Shown here: piece by piece, positions 1 to 8,718 of the stretch
Numbering within the stretch: the first letter of the stretch is position 1
Layout of the letters: each line of letters opens with the position of its first letter
Assembly: GCA_902802755.1 (NCBI GenBank)
Contig: CADCNH010000010.1
Location: 1-41,299, forward strand
Source: an uncultured Bacteroidota bacterium
GTDB taxonomy: Bacteria > Bacteroidota > Bacteroidia > Bacteroidales > WCHB1-69
DNA length: 41,299 nt
Direction: 5' to 3'
The notes under the pieces: model-generated
Told to the model about the DNA's origin: nothing
Database searches by the model: none
The model's input: the letters and a program-made list of their open reading frames with translations, nothing else
Position numbers and translations under genes: made by a program

Positions 1-3000
1 GGAAGTGCCGGTGCTACCATCTATGTTGTTTTCAACCCCACTACCGTTGGTTACTATGAAAACAACATCGAAATCGTTTCTGCAGGTGCTCCCTCACATA
101 CTATTCCTGTAAAGGGTTTGGCCCTCGATTGCAGTCAGAGCATGACTATTCCTTGGTATGAAGACTTCGCCACTGAAGATTTTCCCGCCAACTGCTGGAC
201 TATGACTTCCACCGATACCGCAGACTATGAATCAGACGGACAAATTTATCCTGGCGTAAAGAGATATACTTGGTTCAACTCTATCACCAGCCAATATGCT
301 TCTGTTGTTGGTCACGCTGACGCCGTTCAGGATGAGCATCTCTACACTCCTGTTTTCAACTTGAACAACGCTACCGGTGCTGCCGACTTCCAATTTGAAT
401 TCAGAACCAACCCCAACATTGATGCATTGATTAACGGTGAAGTAAGATTCACTGTGAACATGAGCACTGATGGTGGCAACACCTTCACTACAATATGGGA
501 TGTGGCAGATATTCGCGCTGAATACTCAGCCAACTGGGCTAGCTGGTCAGACATTTGGCCGGTGAGCATCAACATGGACCAGTATGTTGGCACCAACGCA
601 AACATCCAATTCGACTTCCACTATGAAGCTGACATGGGTGCTGCTGACCAAGCTATTATCCAGAATGTTAAATTCATCAACTATTTCGATCCCAGAATGG
701 ATGTTACCACTGAAGATACCATCTCCGTATTTACATACGTTGGCAATCCTGAAGCAGTTATCATCCCCATTGAAGGTCGTAACCTCAACAGCACTATTGC
801 AGTAACCACCACTGCTCCTTTCGAAGTATCAGCAGACGGCAATACTTTTGCCACTACCGCTACTCTTCCTGCTACTGGTGGCAACCTGTATGCAAGATTC
901 AACCCGACAACTGAAATGGTTGGCGCTAACGCTACCATTAACATTGTCAACAACTATACCGACGCTACCGGAACTTATCCCAGCACCACTTTCAGCAAAA
1001 CTATTGTGATGTTAGGTAACTCATACGATTGTTCAGGTGTTGTACTGCCTATCGCAGAAAGCTTCGAGAGCGAAGAAGGTACCGTTTTGGCTCCTAACAC
1101 TACTGAATACTGCTGGTCAGCATTCAAAGCTAACACCAGAGACGCTCAGAATGACATCATCAACTCCAATGATTACGCTTACGATGGCAACCAGTCATTC
1201 CGCTTCTCCTCATTCAAATACAATGCTCAGCAAGTTTACACCCAATACCTCATTTCTCCTGAATTGAGCGCTACCAACCCCATGCTGGTAATGTTCAACT
1301 ATGCTAACGCTTCCGCATTGAAAGACGAGACCTTCGCCGTTGGTTATTCAACTACTGGCAATGATGTCAACGACTTCACTTGGGAACCCGACATCGTTAA
1401 CGCCGCCAACACTGATTGGCAGCTGTACCGCAACACCAACGTTCCCGCTAACGTGAAATATGTTGCTATCCAGTATAAATCACAGCGTCAGGCTTATTTG
1501 TACATTGATAACTTCCAGGTTATGGAAGCTCCTTCATGCATGTTCCCTGTTGAAGTAAGAGCTGAAAGCACTACCGAAAACAGTGCCAACATCATGTGGA
1601 CTGCCGGTGCTAACGAAACCTCTTGGGAAATGGTTTATGGTACTGCTCCAGTTGATTTGACTGCTACTCCTACCTCTGTTACCACCCTGGGTACAACCTT
1701 GAACGGTTTGACAGCTAACACTCATTATCAGGTAGCTGTTCGCGCCATCTGTGGTGACGGTCATAGCGACTGGTCTGAAGTTGCCGATTTCTGGACCACT
1801 ACTACTCCCGCAACCATTCCTTATACACAAACATTTGAAGAAAACGATGCTGACCGTGCTAACTGGGTACTTGTTAACGGTAACGAATCCAACTATTTCA
1901 TGTATGGCAATATCCCTGGTTCAACCACAGGAAAAGCCCTGATGATTACTCAGGATGGTAGCACCAACACTTACCTCAATGCATCTGAGACTTCTAACTA
2001 CAGCACCGTTTGGGCATACAGAGACATTCAATTCCCCGAAACCACAGCTGCTGGCTTCATGCTCACTTTGAACTGGAAATGCTTCGGTGAAGTTGACTAC
2101 GACTTTGGTGAAATGTTCATCGGTAACGCTACTGAAGTTACCAATTTCGAAAGAAATGAAAACATTCCTGGTTTCATAGATGTTAATACAGCTCACTACA
2201 CTCCCGCTGGCTTAACCAAATTAGCTAGATTTGTCAACAAATCTCAGATGCAGACTGGCGCATATATCATCCCCAGCGACGGAAATGCTGGTCAGGTGAA
2301 ACGTCTGTATTTCTTATGGACCAACGACTCCTTGAGTGGTGCTGAAACTCCTCTCGCTATTGACAACATCAATATTTCAATCCCGGCATTCGCCAACATG
2401 AGCGGTACTGTTACTGACGACCAAACTGGCACAGCTATTCCTAATGCTACTATCAGCATGGTTTCCAACCAGGGATTCTCTGCTACTGCTACTACCGATG
2501 CTAATGGTCAATATACTATCAGCGATATCGTTGCTGGTTACTATACTATCGAAGTAAATGCTAACGGTTATCAGATGTTGAATACTGGTTATGCTTTGTC
2601 AGAAGGTGAAAACAACGTTAACTTCGAATTGACCGTTGAAGCATGCGCTATTATTCCTACTAATGTATCTTATACAGTGGAAGATGACAACGCAATCATT
2701 ACTTGGGATAATATCGAAGATGGCGTAATGACTCAATGCACCAGTATGGAATATGAATCTGCTATCGGTGCTGGTACCCAATATTCAATGGGTGCATACC
2801 ATGTTTTCACACCCTCAGACCTGAACAAATACAATGGATGTACCATCAATTCTATCGGTGGTTACTTCAATGGTGAACTTGAATATACTACCTATACCCT
2901 CCGTATTTGGGTAGGCGGTACAACAGCTGATGGTCCTGCTTCTCCAAATCCCACTTACGAACAAGAAATCACTCCCGACGAAGTTACTGTCGGTGCTTGG

Positions 3001-3651
3001 AATGACATCGTTCTGAATACACCTTACGTTATCGATGGTTCACAAGTATTATGGATTGGTTTCCATATTTCAGTTTCAGGTGCCTCCGAAAGTGTTTATT
3101 CTATGGGTGTAACCGATCACAACAACAACCTTGAAGAATATGGCAATGCCATGTATTTCAACAGTGGCTGGGGTAACTTGACTTCTGCCGGTATTGCTGG
3201 TTACAACTGGATGATTCGTGCTAATGTTGTGGCTCCCGATTTGCATTACAATGTTTTGGCTGATGGTATGGTAATCGCTTCCAACCTCGACGAAGCAACC
3301 TATGTTGTATCTCCCTATGATCCTAACACTTGTTATCAAGTAGTAACCATCTGCGAAAACGGACAGCTCTCTAGTCCTTCAGAATGTGCTGAAATCGTTG
3401 GCATCAACGACGTTAACGCTAGCAACTCATTCGAAGTATATCCGAATCCTGCTCACGAAACTGTAAACGTTTCTACTACCATGGACGTTCAGAAAGTTGA
3501 AGTGATGAACTACTTAGGTCAGGTGATCTTCTCACAGAACACTACCAACAACAACTTCACTTTGAATGTTTCCAACTATGCTGACGGCGTTTACTTCATC
3601 CGCATTAGCGGCAATGATGGTATCGCTACTCAGAAACTGATCAAGAAATAA
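1..3651 (+). CDS. T9SS-secreted multidomain surface protein (5' partial)
   Basis: The frame is open from base 1, so the true start lies upstream and the TTG at 118 is not a start. The visible 1216 residues are a string of beta-rich modules: choice-of-anchor-J (cleaved-adhesin-like) modules start near nt 127, 1030 and 1810, recognisable by openings such as IPWYEDF, LPIAESFE and IPYTQTFEE; a fibronectin type III domain covers about nt 1537-1806; a carboxypeptidase-regulatory-like domain (MSGTVTDDQTGTAIPNA) covers about nt 2395-2640. A further beta-sandwich follows. The C-terminus from about nt 3418 is a type IX secretion sorting domain (EVYPNPAHETVNV ... GVYFIRISG ... QKLIKK). Known role of that domain: export across the outer membrane and attachment to the surface. 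No catalytic domain is visible here; a protease or other enzyme could precede it. Adhesin or surface enzyme is the likeliest class. Confidence 0.9.
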   Translation, partial: GSAGATIYVVFNPTTVGYYENNIEIVSAGAPSHTIPVKGLALDCSQSMTIPWYEDFATEDFPANCWTMTSTDTADYESDGQIYPGVKRYTWFNSITSQYASVVGHADAVQDEHLYTPVFNLNNATGAADFQFEFRTNPNIDALINGEVRFTVNMSTDGGNTFTTIWDVADIRAEYSANWASWSDIWPVSINMDQYVGTNANIQFDFHYEADMGAADQAIIQNVKFINYFDPRMDVTTEDTISVFTYVGNPEAVIIPIEGRNLNSTIAVTTTAPFEVSADGNTFATTATLPATGGNLYARFNPTTEMVGANATINIVNNYTDATGTYPSTTFSKTIVMLGNSYDCSGVVLPIAESFESEEGTVLAPNTTEYCWSAFKANTRDAQNDIINSNDYAYDGNQSFRFSSFKYNAQQVYTQYLISPELSATNPMLVMFNYANASALKDETFAVGYSTTGNDVNDFTWEPDIVNAANTDWQLYRNTNVPANVKYVAIQYKSQRQAYLYIDNFQVMEAPSCMFPVEVRAESTTENSANIMWTAGANETSWEMVYGTAPVDLTATPTSVTTLGTTLNGLTANTHYQVAVRAICGDGHSDWSEVADFWTTTTPATIPYTQTFEENDADRANWVLVNGNESNYFMYGNIPGSTTGKALMITQDGSTNTYLNASETSNYSTVWAYRDIQFPETTAAGFMLTLNWKCFGEVDYDFGEMFIGNATEVTNFERNENIPGFIDVNTAHYTPAGLTKLARFVNKSQMQTGAYIIPSDGNAGQVKRLYFLWTNDSLSGAETPLAIDNINISIPAFANMSGTVTDDQTGTAIPNATISMVSNQGFSATATTDANGQYTISDIVAGYYTIEVNANGYQMLNTGYALSEGENNVNFELTVEACAIIPTNVSYTVEDDNAIITWDNIEDGVMTQCTSMEYESAIGAGTQYSMGAYHVFTPSDLNKYNGCTINSIGGYFNGELEYTTYTLRIWVGGTTADGPASPNPTYEQEITPDEVTVGAWNDIVLNTPYVIDGSQVLWIGFHISVSGASESVYSMGVTDHNNNLEEYGNAMYFNSGWGNLTSAGIAGYNWMIRANVVAPDLHYNVLADGMVIASNLDEATYVVSPYDPNTCYQVVTICENGQLSSPSECAEIVGINDVNASNSFEVYPNPAHETVNVSTTMDVQKVEVMNYLGQVIFSQNTTNNNFTLNVSNYADGVYFIRISGNDGIATQKLIKK

Positions 3652-3665
3652 TCTTTCTTAATCAT

Positions 3666-3698
3666 AAAAAAAGGTCGACCAAATGGTCGACCTTTTTT
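3666..3698 (+). terminator. Rho-independent terminator of the T9SS protein gene
   Basis: An eight-base-pair perfect stem (GGTCGACC at 3673-3680 with its complement at 3685-3692) has a four-base loop, an upstream A run and a downstream T run, 15 bases after the stop codon. The A/T flanks extend the pairing, so it may also work on the opposite strand. Confidence 0.9.
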
Positions 3699-3809
3699 GT
3701 TTTAAACGTTCAAGGTATCATGTTGTCTATTATATAATGTAGAGAAGCAATTTTTTGCGTCTCTACAACAATTCAACATATAAACAGATAAACAAATCAA
3801 CAAAATTTG

Positions 3810-3817
3810 TATTTTTG
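3810..3817 (+). promoter_or_regulatory. Bacteroidota -7 box (TATTTTTG) for the porin gene
   Basis: TATTTTTG matches TAnnTTTG and lies 25 bases before the ATG at 3843. No clear -33 TTTG is seen. An upstream TTG start at 3807 would run through this box, which supports the ATG. Confidence 0.6.
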
Positions 3818-3842
3818 CAAATTCATAAAAAGAATCAAGATC

Positions 3843-5279
3843 ATGAAAAAATTATTTCTTGCTGCAATTCTTATGCTGGGTTTCACAGCCCTGGTCGTAG
3901 CACAAAACGACATTGACGCGTTCCGCTTCTCCCATTCCGATTACGAAGGTACCGCCCGCTTCATGGGTGCCGGTGGCGCATTCAGTGCTGTAGGTGCCGA
4001 ATTCTCTGCCTTGAATGTCAACCCCGCCGCCATCGGTGTATTCAAAAAGAGCGAAGTCACCTTTACCCCTTTGGTAATATCAATTTATAATAATAACAGT
4101 TTATATAATGGAACCAACAGTCACACCAGCAACGTCAAGTATTCCTTGACAAACGTTGGTGGGGCATTCCGTATTGGCCTCCCTGAAGGAAGCAGCTGGA
4201 AGTCCATCAATTTAGGCTTCGGCTATAACCGCACCTACGATTACAACAACCAGTTTCGCATTGAAGGAAGAAGCCACAACAGCTCCATGATGGACGAATA
4301 TTTGGCTAACGTACAGGGGAAAAACCTAAGCGGTATCAGCGACAATGAATTACTTGCATTTAATACCTATATGCTTGATACCATAACCGCCACTCGCTAT
4401 TTTTCTCCCTTTGCAGGTAAATCCCTGAATCAAAAATTAGTAGCAGAAAGTTCCGGTGCCAACGACGAAATAGCATTTTCCATCGGAGGCAATTACAATG
4501 ATGAGTTGTTTATCGGTGCTACTATTGGTGTTCCGGTTATCAATTATACTGAAAAAACCAAGTACTATGAAGAAGATGAAGATATCACCAATTACATTTC
4601 CAGCTATTACATCTCTGAAAACCTAAGAGTACGCACCACAGGTGTCAACCTGAAATTAGGTGTTATCTACCAACCCGCCGATTTTATCAGAATTGGTGCC
4701 GCCTTCCACACACCCTCCTATTTTGGTCGTGTGAGAAACACCTATACCCGAACTATGACCAGCTATTACCCCAATGGCGAAAATTCAGGCACATTTGAAA
4801 ACAACTACACATTCAACTACACCTTGACCACTCCTTTGAGAGCTATCGGCAGTGTAGCCTTCCTTATCAAGAAAAGAGCTTTTGTAAGTGCTGAATATGA
4901 ATTTACCGGTTACGGCATGGCTCGTATGAGCTCCAATGACTATTCCTTCGACGAAGAAAATGAGGCTATCCAAGAGAAATATGGTGCCTGCCATACCGTT
5001 CGTGTAGGTGGCGAAGTATATATTACCAACAACTTCTTGCTGCGTGCTGGCTACAATTTCAAATCATCAGCCTATCGCAATACCGTTGACAACAACAATT
5101 CCATGCATACCGCTACCGCAGGTTTAGGCTTCAGAGCTAAAGGATTCCTCATTGACTTTGCCTACGTTTTCAAAACCAAAAACGAGAACCTCTGGTTGTA
5201 TGATTCCGACTTCGTTGATCCCGCATCATTGCGTACCAACACCCATCGTATAGTGGCTACTTTAGGCTACAAGTTCTAA
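3843..5279 (+). CDS. OmpP1/FadL/TodX-family outer-membrane porin
   Basis: A 478-residue protein whose N-terminal MKKLFLAAILMLGFTALVVAQ is a clear Sec signal peptide. The mature N-terminus (ARFMGAGGAFSAVGAEFSALNVNPAAIG) is the glycine-rich hatch region typical of FadL/TodX beta-barrel transporters for hydrophobic molecules, and the remainder alternates polar and aromatic residues like barrel strands, ending in the aromatic residue of GYKF. Bacteroidota members are often labelled hemin receptor or long-chain fatty acid transporter; the substrate cannot be told from sequence. The ATG at 3843 is chosen because earlier in-frame codons fall in the promoter. The 3' end overlaps the convergent miaA gene by 23 bases, so no terminator fits between them. 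Confidence 0.88.
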   Translation: MKKLFLAAILMLGFTALVVAQNDIDAFRFSHSDYEGTARFMGAGGAFSAVGAEFSALNVNPAAIGVFKKSEVTFTPLVISIYNNNSLYNGTNSHTSNVKYSLTNVGGAFRIGLPEGSSWKSINLGFGYNRTYDYNNQFRIEGRSHNSSMMDEYLANVQGKNLSGISDNELLAFNTYMLDTITATRYFSPFAGKSLNQKLVAESSGANDEIAFSIGGNYNDELFIGATIGVPVINYTEKTKYYEEDEDITNYISSYYISENLRVRTTGVNLKLGVIYQPADFIRIGAAFHTPSYFGRVRNTYTRTMTSYYPNGENSGTFENNYTFNYTLTTPLRAIGSVAFLIKKRAFVSAEYEFTGYGMARMSSNDYSFDEENEAIQEKYGACHTVRVGGEVYITNNFLLRAGYNFKSSAYRNTVDNNNSMHTATAGLGFRAKGFLIDFAYVFKTKNENLWLYDSDFVDPASLRTNTHRIVATLGYKF

Positions 5280-6165
5280 GGATAAACGACAGTTTTTCCT
5301 CTTCGGACCATTCGACATCCATCCATTGGATGTTGAATCCATCCCTCTCCATCTTCCTGAACCAGGTCATCTGACGCTTGGAAAACTGGTGGATGGCTAC
5401 ATTCAGACGCTTGAACATCAAATCATAATCCATCTGGCCCTGTATATACAGGGTCAGAAATTTATATTCCAGACCATAACGAATCAGCTGGTTAGGGTTC
5501 ACACCCTTGTCTATCAAACTACGAACCTCATCCACCATACCGTGTTCCAGACGCTCTTTTAGGCGTCGGGTAATACGGGAACGTATCAGGTCGCGATCAC
5601 CCCGCAAACCAAAAATCACCGACGGCACCGCTTGACAGGCCTCTTGCAATTCAGGATGCTCTTGGTAATACATTTCAATCTCGATGGCCCGCAATAATCG
5701 TGGTCGTTCGCAAGTATCCGTGTGGTTATGCAAAGCCTTGAATGAAGCCAACATGGCTGTCAACTGCTCATCGGTTTGTTGTTCCAACTCGACTCGCAAA
5801 TTTGGATTTTCAGGCACCGGAAATAATTTGTAGCCCTTCAGCAATGCCTCAATGTACATGCCACTGCCACCGCAAATAATGGGTATATTACCTCGTTGCT
5901 CTATCTCCTTCATGGCTTTCTGGGCCAACTGCTGATACTGAGACACATTATACTCGATTCCCGGCTCCACAATATCAATGAGATGGTAAGGAATAGATTG
6001 ACCATCAATGGTGTAGTCCTCCAAATCCTTGCCTGTACCAATATCCATGCCCCGATACACTTGGCGGGAGTCGGCACTGATAATCTCACCGGAGATGTGC
6101 TTTGCCAGCACAGCGGCTATACGGGTTTTTCCCGTGGCGGTCGGTCCGAGTATGGTTATTGTCAT
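5257..6165 (-). CDS. miaA: tRNA dimethylallyltransferase MiaA
   Basis: A 302-residue protein with the P-loop GPTATGKT at residues 7-14 and the family block SADSRQVYRGMDIGTGK shortly after. ICGGSGMYIEALLKG is the tRNA-substrate region, and the C-terminal FSKRQMTWFRK is the usual MiaA signature. The enzyme adds a dimethylallyl group from DMAPP to N6 of A37 in tRNAs that read codons starting with U, improving decoding. Length is normal. It is the last gene of a three-gene leftward operon and its ATG overlaps the stop of the phosphodiesterase gene by four bases (ATGA), which indicates translational coupling. Confidence 0.97.
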   Translation of the reverse strand: MTITILGPTATGKTRIAAVLAKHISGEIISADSRQVYRGMDIGTGKDLEDYTIDGQSIPYHLIDIVEPGIEYNVSQYQQLAQKAMKEIEQRGNIPIICGGSGMYIEALLKGYKLFPVPENPNLRVELEQQTDEQLTAMLASFKALHNHTDTCERPRLLRAIEIEMYYQEHPELQEACQAVPSVIFGLRGDRDLIRSRITRRLKERLEHGMVDEVRSLIDKGVNPNQLIRYGLEYKFLTLYIQGQMDYDLMFKRLNVAIHQFSKRQMTWFRKMERDGFNIQWMDVEWSEEEKLSFILRTCSLK

Positions 6166-6656
6166 TTTTTCTCCTGATAAATGTCAAAATTGGAAATATC
6201 CTTGCCGTTCACATCGAAACGGACAAAGGTAATCATTTGGTGAATGCCCTGTTTACCTGCCGCACCAGGGTTCAAGAAAAGCAAATTGTATTGCGGATCA
6301 CGAATCACTCGCAAAATATGGGAATGCCCCGCTACCAGCAAATCAGGTTTCTCCTCCTGAATCAGTTTGACGATATCAGCTTCATAGTGCCCTGGCTTAC
6401 CCACAATGTGGCTCATCACCACCTTCAATTGCTCACATTGGAAAATCTGAACCTTCGGAATATTGTGGCCACGCACATCCCAACCATCACAGTTGCCATA
6501 TACCGCCCGGACAGGGGCAATGGTCTGCAAATCATAGACAATGTCATCGCTGAGCATATCACCGCAATGCCATATCTCATCACACTTCTCGAAGAAAGTA
6601 AACAGCTCCGGATGGATATAACCGTGAGAATCAGAGAGGACTCCTATCTTCTTCAT
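6162..6656 (-). CDS. YfcE/MJ0936-type metallophosphoesterase
   Basis: A 164-residue calcineurin-like phosphoesterase. The metal-binding motifs are visible: DSHG near residue 9 (family D-x-H), HCGDM, YGNCDG (GNxD), MSHI and GHSH. Size and motif order match the YfcE/MJ0936 family of small Mn-dependent phosphodiesterases, whose physiological substrates are mostly unknown. It overlaps rlmB upstream and miaA downstream by four bases each, so it is embedded in a translation/RNA-modification operon, a common Bacteroidales arrangement. The link to tRNA or rRNA modification is positional only. Confidence 0.92.
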   Translation of the reverse strand: MKKIGVLSDSHGYIHPELFTFFEKCDEIWHCGDMLSDDIVYDLQTIAPVRAVYGNCDGWDVRGHNIPKVQIFQCEQLKVVMSHIVGKPGHYEADIVKLIQEEKPDLLVAGHSHILRVIRDPQYNLLFLNPGAAGKQGIHQMITFVRFDVNGKDISNFDIYQEKK

Positions 6657-7387
6657 AATCTTTGTTTTACAGTCTCAAACAGCACAATACCTGTAGCCAC
6701 TGAAACATTCAATGATTTAATGGTGCCCACCATAGGGATATTGATAGCATCATTGCATATACGCTGATAATCCCAAGCGATACCCTCGTACTCGTTGCCC
6801 ATAATCAGGCATATCGGGCCAGTCAAATCTTTCTGATAATGGAAATGTGATGCTTTTTCTGTTACCGCAATTACCTCTATACCAGAATCTTTCAAAAAAT
6901 TAATTACTTCCACCAAATTGGAATGACGACAAATCGGCATTTTATTGAGGGCTCCTGCAGAACTTTTCACCGCATCCTCATTCAACTGGGCACCTCCCTT
7001 CAATGGCAGGATGATGGCATCCACACCGGCACACTCGGCGGAACGTGCGATGGCACCAATATTGCGCACATCGGTAATCTTGTCCAGCATCAACAGGAAA
7101 GGAACCCTACCCTCTTCATAAACCTTAGGCACAATATCGAAAATGCTTTGGTACTCTATGGCTGACACGAAGGCGACCACCCCTTGATGATTGCCCCGAG
7201 TAAATTTGTTTAGCTTCTCGGCAGGCACATATTGGAAAGGAATCTTATGCTGGCGAACCTGATAGAACAGTTCTTTGAACAAATCCCCCTGCAAACCCCT
7301 CTGCAACAATACTTTATCAATAGTTTTATCGGATTCTATCGCCTCCATTACCGGACGCAAGCCGTAAATGATATTTTCCGTAGCCAT
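6653..7387 (-). CDS. rlmB: SpoU-family 23S rRNA 2'-O-methyltransferase (RlmB type)
   Basis: A 244-residue SPOUT methyltransferase starting MATENIIYGLRPVMEAIE. The N-terminal domain is the RNA-binding SpoU substrate domain; the C-terminal part carries SpoU motif 1 (LDKITDVRNIGAIARSAEC), motif 2 (LIMGNEYEGI) and motif 3 (IPMVGTIKSLNVSVATGI), which form the SAM-binding trefoil knot. RlmB methylates the ribose of G2251 in 23S rRNA; other TrmH-like specificities cannot be excluded. An in-frame extension to 7408 exists but would overlap the -7 box at 7406-7413, so the ATG at 7387 is preferred. First gene of the rlmB-phosphoesterase-miaA operon. Confidence 0.93.
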   Translation of the reverse strand: MATENIIYGLRPVMEAIESDKTIDKVLLQRGLQGDLFKELFYQVRQHKIPFQYVPAEKLNKFTRGNHQGVVAFVSAIEYQSIFDIVPKVYEEGRVPFLLMLDKITDVRNIGAIARSAECAGVDAIILPLKGGAQLNEDAVKSSAGALNKMPICRHSNLVEVINFLKDSGIEVIAVTEKASHFHYQKDLTGPICLIMGNEYEGIAWDYQRICNDAINIPMVGTIKSLNVSVATGIVLFETVKQRL

Positions 7388-7405
7388 GGTATGAAAATTA
7401 AAGTG

Positions 7406-7413
7406 CAAAGATA
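7406..7413 (-). promoter_or_regulatory. -7 box (TATCTTTG) of the rlmB operon
   Basis: Read on the minus strand the bases are TATCTTTG, a perfect TAnnTTTG box 18 bases before the rlmB ATG. TTTG tracts lie about 17 bases further upstream and could serve as the -33 element. Confidence 0.75.
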
Positions 7414-7686
7414 GTGATAATTTTCAAATTCAAAGTTCAAAAATTGCGTGCTGAAAGCACGTCATTCTATTAACCCCTAACAAGGCCTATGGCCGCAGTT
7501 TGGGGTGCTGTACCGATGGCAGAAGTCTGCGTGCCAAAGGTACGCTACCATGAGAGTCAATCTAGCTTGCATTCCGCACGCATACCTCATTTTCATTCTC
7601 ATAACCCCACACTGCTCGCTATCGCGATTGTGCGGGGTTAATAGGATATTGTGCCTTTGGCACATTTTATTTGCTAATAAAAATTG

Positions 7687-7720
7687 GCACATTAGCACAT
7701 TTGCTAATTAGCACATTGAG
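7687..7720 (+). repeat. TTAGCACAT iterated repeat, copy 1
   Basis: GGCACATTAGCACAT followed by TTAGCACATTG lies directly upstream of the TATCTTTG box at 7729. The last CACATTG ends exactly ten bases before the box, the same spacing as in front of tig. Confidence 0.65.
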
Positions 7721-7728
7721 AAATTTTG

Positions 7729-7736
7729 TATCTTTG
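7729..7736 (+). promoter_or_regulatory. -7 box (TATCTTTG) of the prenyl synthase-PBP2-RodA cluster
   Basis: Perfect TAnnTTTG match 21 bases before the proposed TTG start at 7758. Confidence 0.7.
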
Positions 7737-7757
7737 TAGATTAAAAAAAATATCACC

Positions 7758-8717
7758 TTGAATTCATTAGACACTTATTTTCAGAGCATTGCAACAGAAT
7801 GCGAGCCTTCCAACCTCTATAACCCCATACATTATATCCTATCCCAGGACGGGAAGCGGATACGGCCGAGATTGGTCGGCTTGTCAGCGGAATTATTTGG
7901 TGTGGAAGCGGAAGAGGTCAGACACGTGGCAGCAGCCTTTGAGATGCTGCACAACTTCACCCTCATTCATGACGATATCATGGATGAGGCCCCTATTCGC
8001 AGAGGCAAACCCACCGTCTATAAGCAGTGGAACAGCAATATCGCCATATTGGCTGGTGACGCATTAGCTATCATGGCTTTGCAAGAGCTGCTTAAAGCCC
8101 CTTGTGATGACGCTACCAAAATCAAAATCAGCGACTTGTTTGCCCGCACCTCTTTGGAGATTTGCGAAGGACAGCAATACGACCTTGATTTCGAGACCAT
8201 GGAGCACGTCAGCATTGACGATTACATCAAGATGATACGGCTGAAAACGGCGGTCATGCTGGCCGGTTGCCTAAAATCCGGTGCCCTTTTTGCCCACGCC
8301 TCAGAGGCCGACATGCAAGCCATATATGATTTCGGCATCAACATCGGCATCGCCTTCCAGCTTAAAGATGATATTTTAGATTTATATTCTGATACTCAAG
8401 TATTTGGAAAAATAACAGGAGGTGATATCAAAGAAAACAAGAAGACTTATCTTTACCTCACCGCCTTGCAAGATGCCAATGACCAACAACGTAAGAGTCT
8501 GCGGCATTATTTCTCATCAACAGACTTTGACTTTGAGTCCAAATTACTGGCTGTCAAGAATATCTATGAAAACTTACAGGTAAAAGAAAAAACCGAAAAG
8601 GCCATTGACAAGTATGTCGAGAATGCCTTGGCATGTCTTCATGCTGTTTCAGTAGCCGAAGAGAAGAAACAGCAACTTTACGACTTAGCCAATGCCTTAG
8701 TTAAACGGGACAAATAA
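7758..8717 (+). CDS. Trans-polyprenyl diphosphate synthase
   Basis: A 319-residue all-helical isoprenyl synthase. Both Asp-rich Mg-binding motifs are present: LIHDDIMDEAPIRRG (FARM) near residue 73 and FQLKDDILDLYSD (SARM) near residue 200; GKRIRPRL near residue 32 binds the IPP pyrophosphate. The residues before the FARM include AAAFEMLHNFTLIHDD, suggesting a medium or long chain product, but chain length cannot be assigned; the product could supply quinone side chains or other prenyl lipids. No in-frame ATG precedes the conserved N-terminus, so a TTG start at 7758, 21 bases after the -7 box, is the best choice. One base separates its stop from the PBP2 start, implying one transcript with the cell-wall genes. 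Confidence 0.92.
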   Translation: MNSLDTYFQSIATECEPSNLYNPIHYILSQDGKRIRPRLVGLSAELFGVEAEEVRHVAAAFEMLHNFTLIHDDIMDEAPIRRGKPTVYKQWNSNIAILAGDALAIMALQELLKAPCDDATKIKISDLFARTSLEICEGQQYDLDFETMEHVSIDDYIKMIRLKTAVMLAGCLKSGALFAHASEADMQAIYDFGINIGIAFQLKDDILDLYSDTQVFGKITGGDIKENKKTYLYLTALQDANDQQRKSLRHYFSSTDFDFESKLLAVKNIYENLQVKEKTEKAIDKYVENALACLHAVSVAEEKKQQLYDLANALVKRDK

Positions 8718-8718
8718 G

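Larger units (their letters stand above)
7414..7757. repeat. Hairpin-rich intergenic region between rlmB and the prenyl synthase
   Basis: No convincing gene is present in this gap between divergent genes. It holds several small inverted repeats: CGTGCT-GAA-AGCACG at 7447-7461; a longer imperfect stem with arms AACCCCACAC and GTGCGGGGTT between about 7602 and 7640; TGTGCC-TTT-GGCACA at 7650-7664. An A/T-rich TTCAAA-type tract precedes the first hairpin and TTAGCACAT repeats follow the last. Short frames here (up to 73 codons) have no recognisable product. The pattern resembles a cluster of REP-like elements. Confidence 0.6.

Noticed and set aside
7477..7711. Small frames on both strands in the rlmB/prenyl synthase gap
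   Set aside because: They run through inverted repeats, read almost the same on both strands, and have no start signals.
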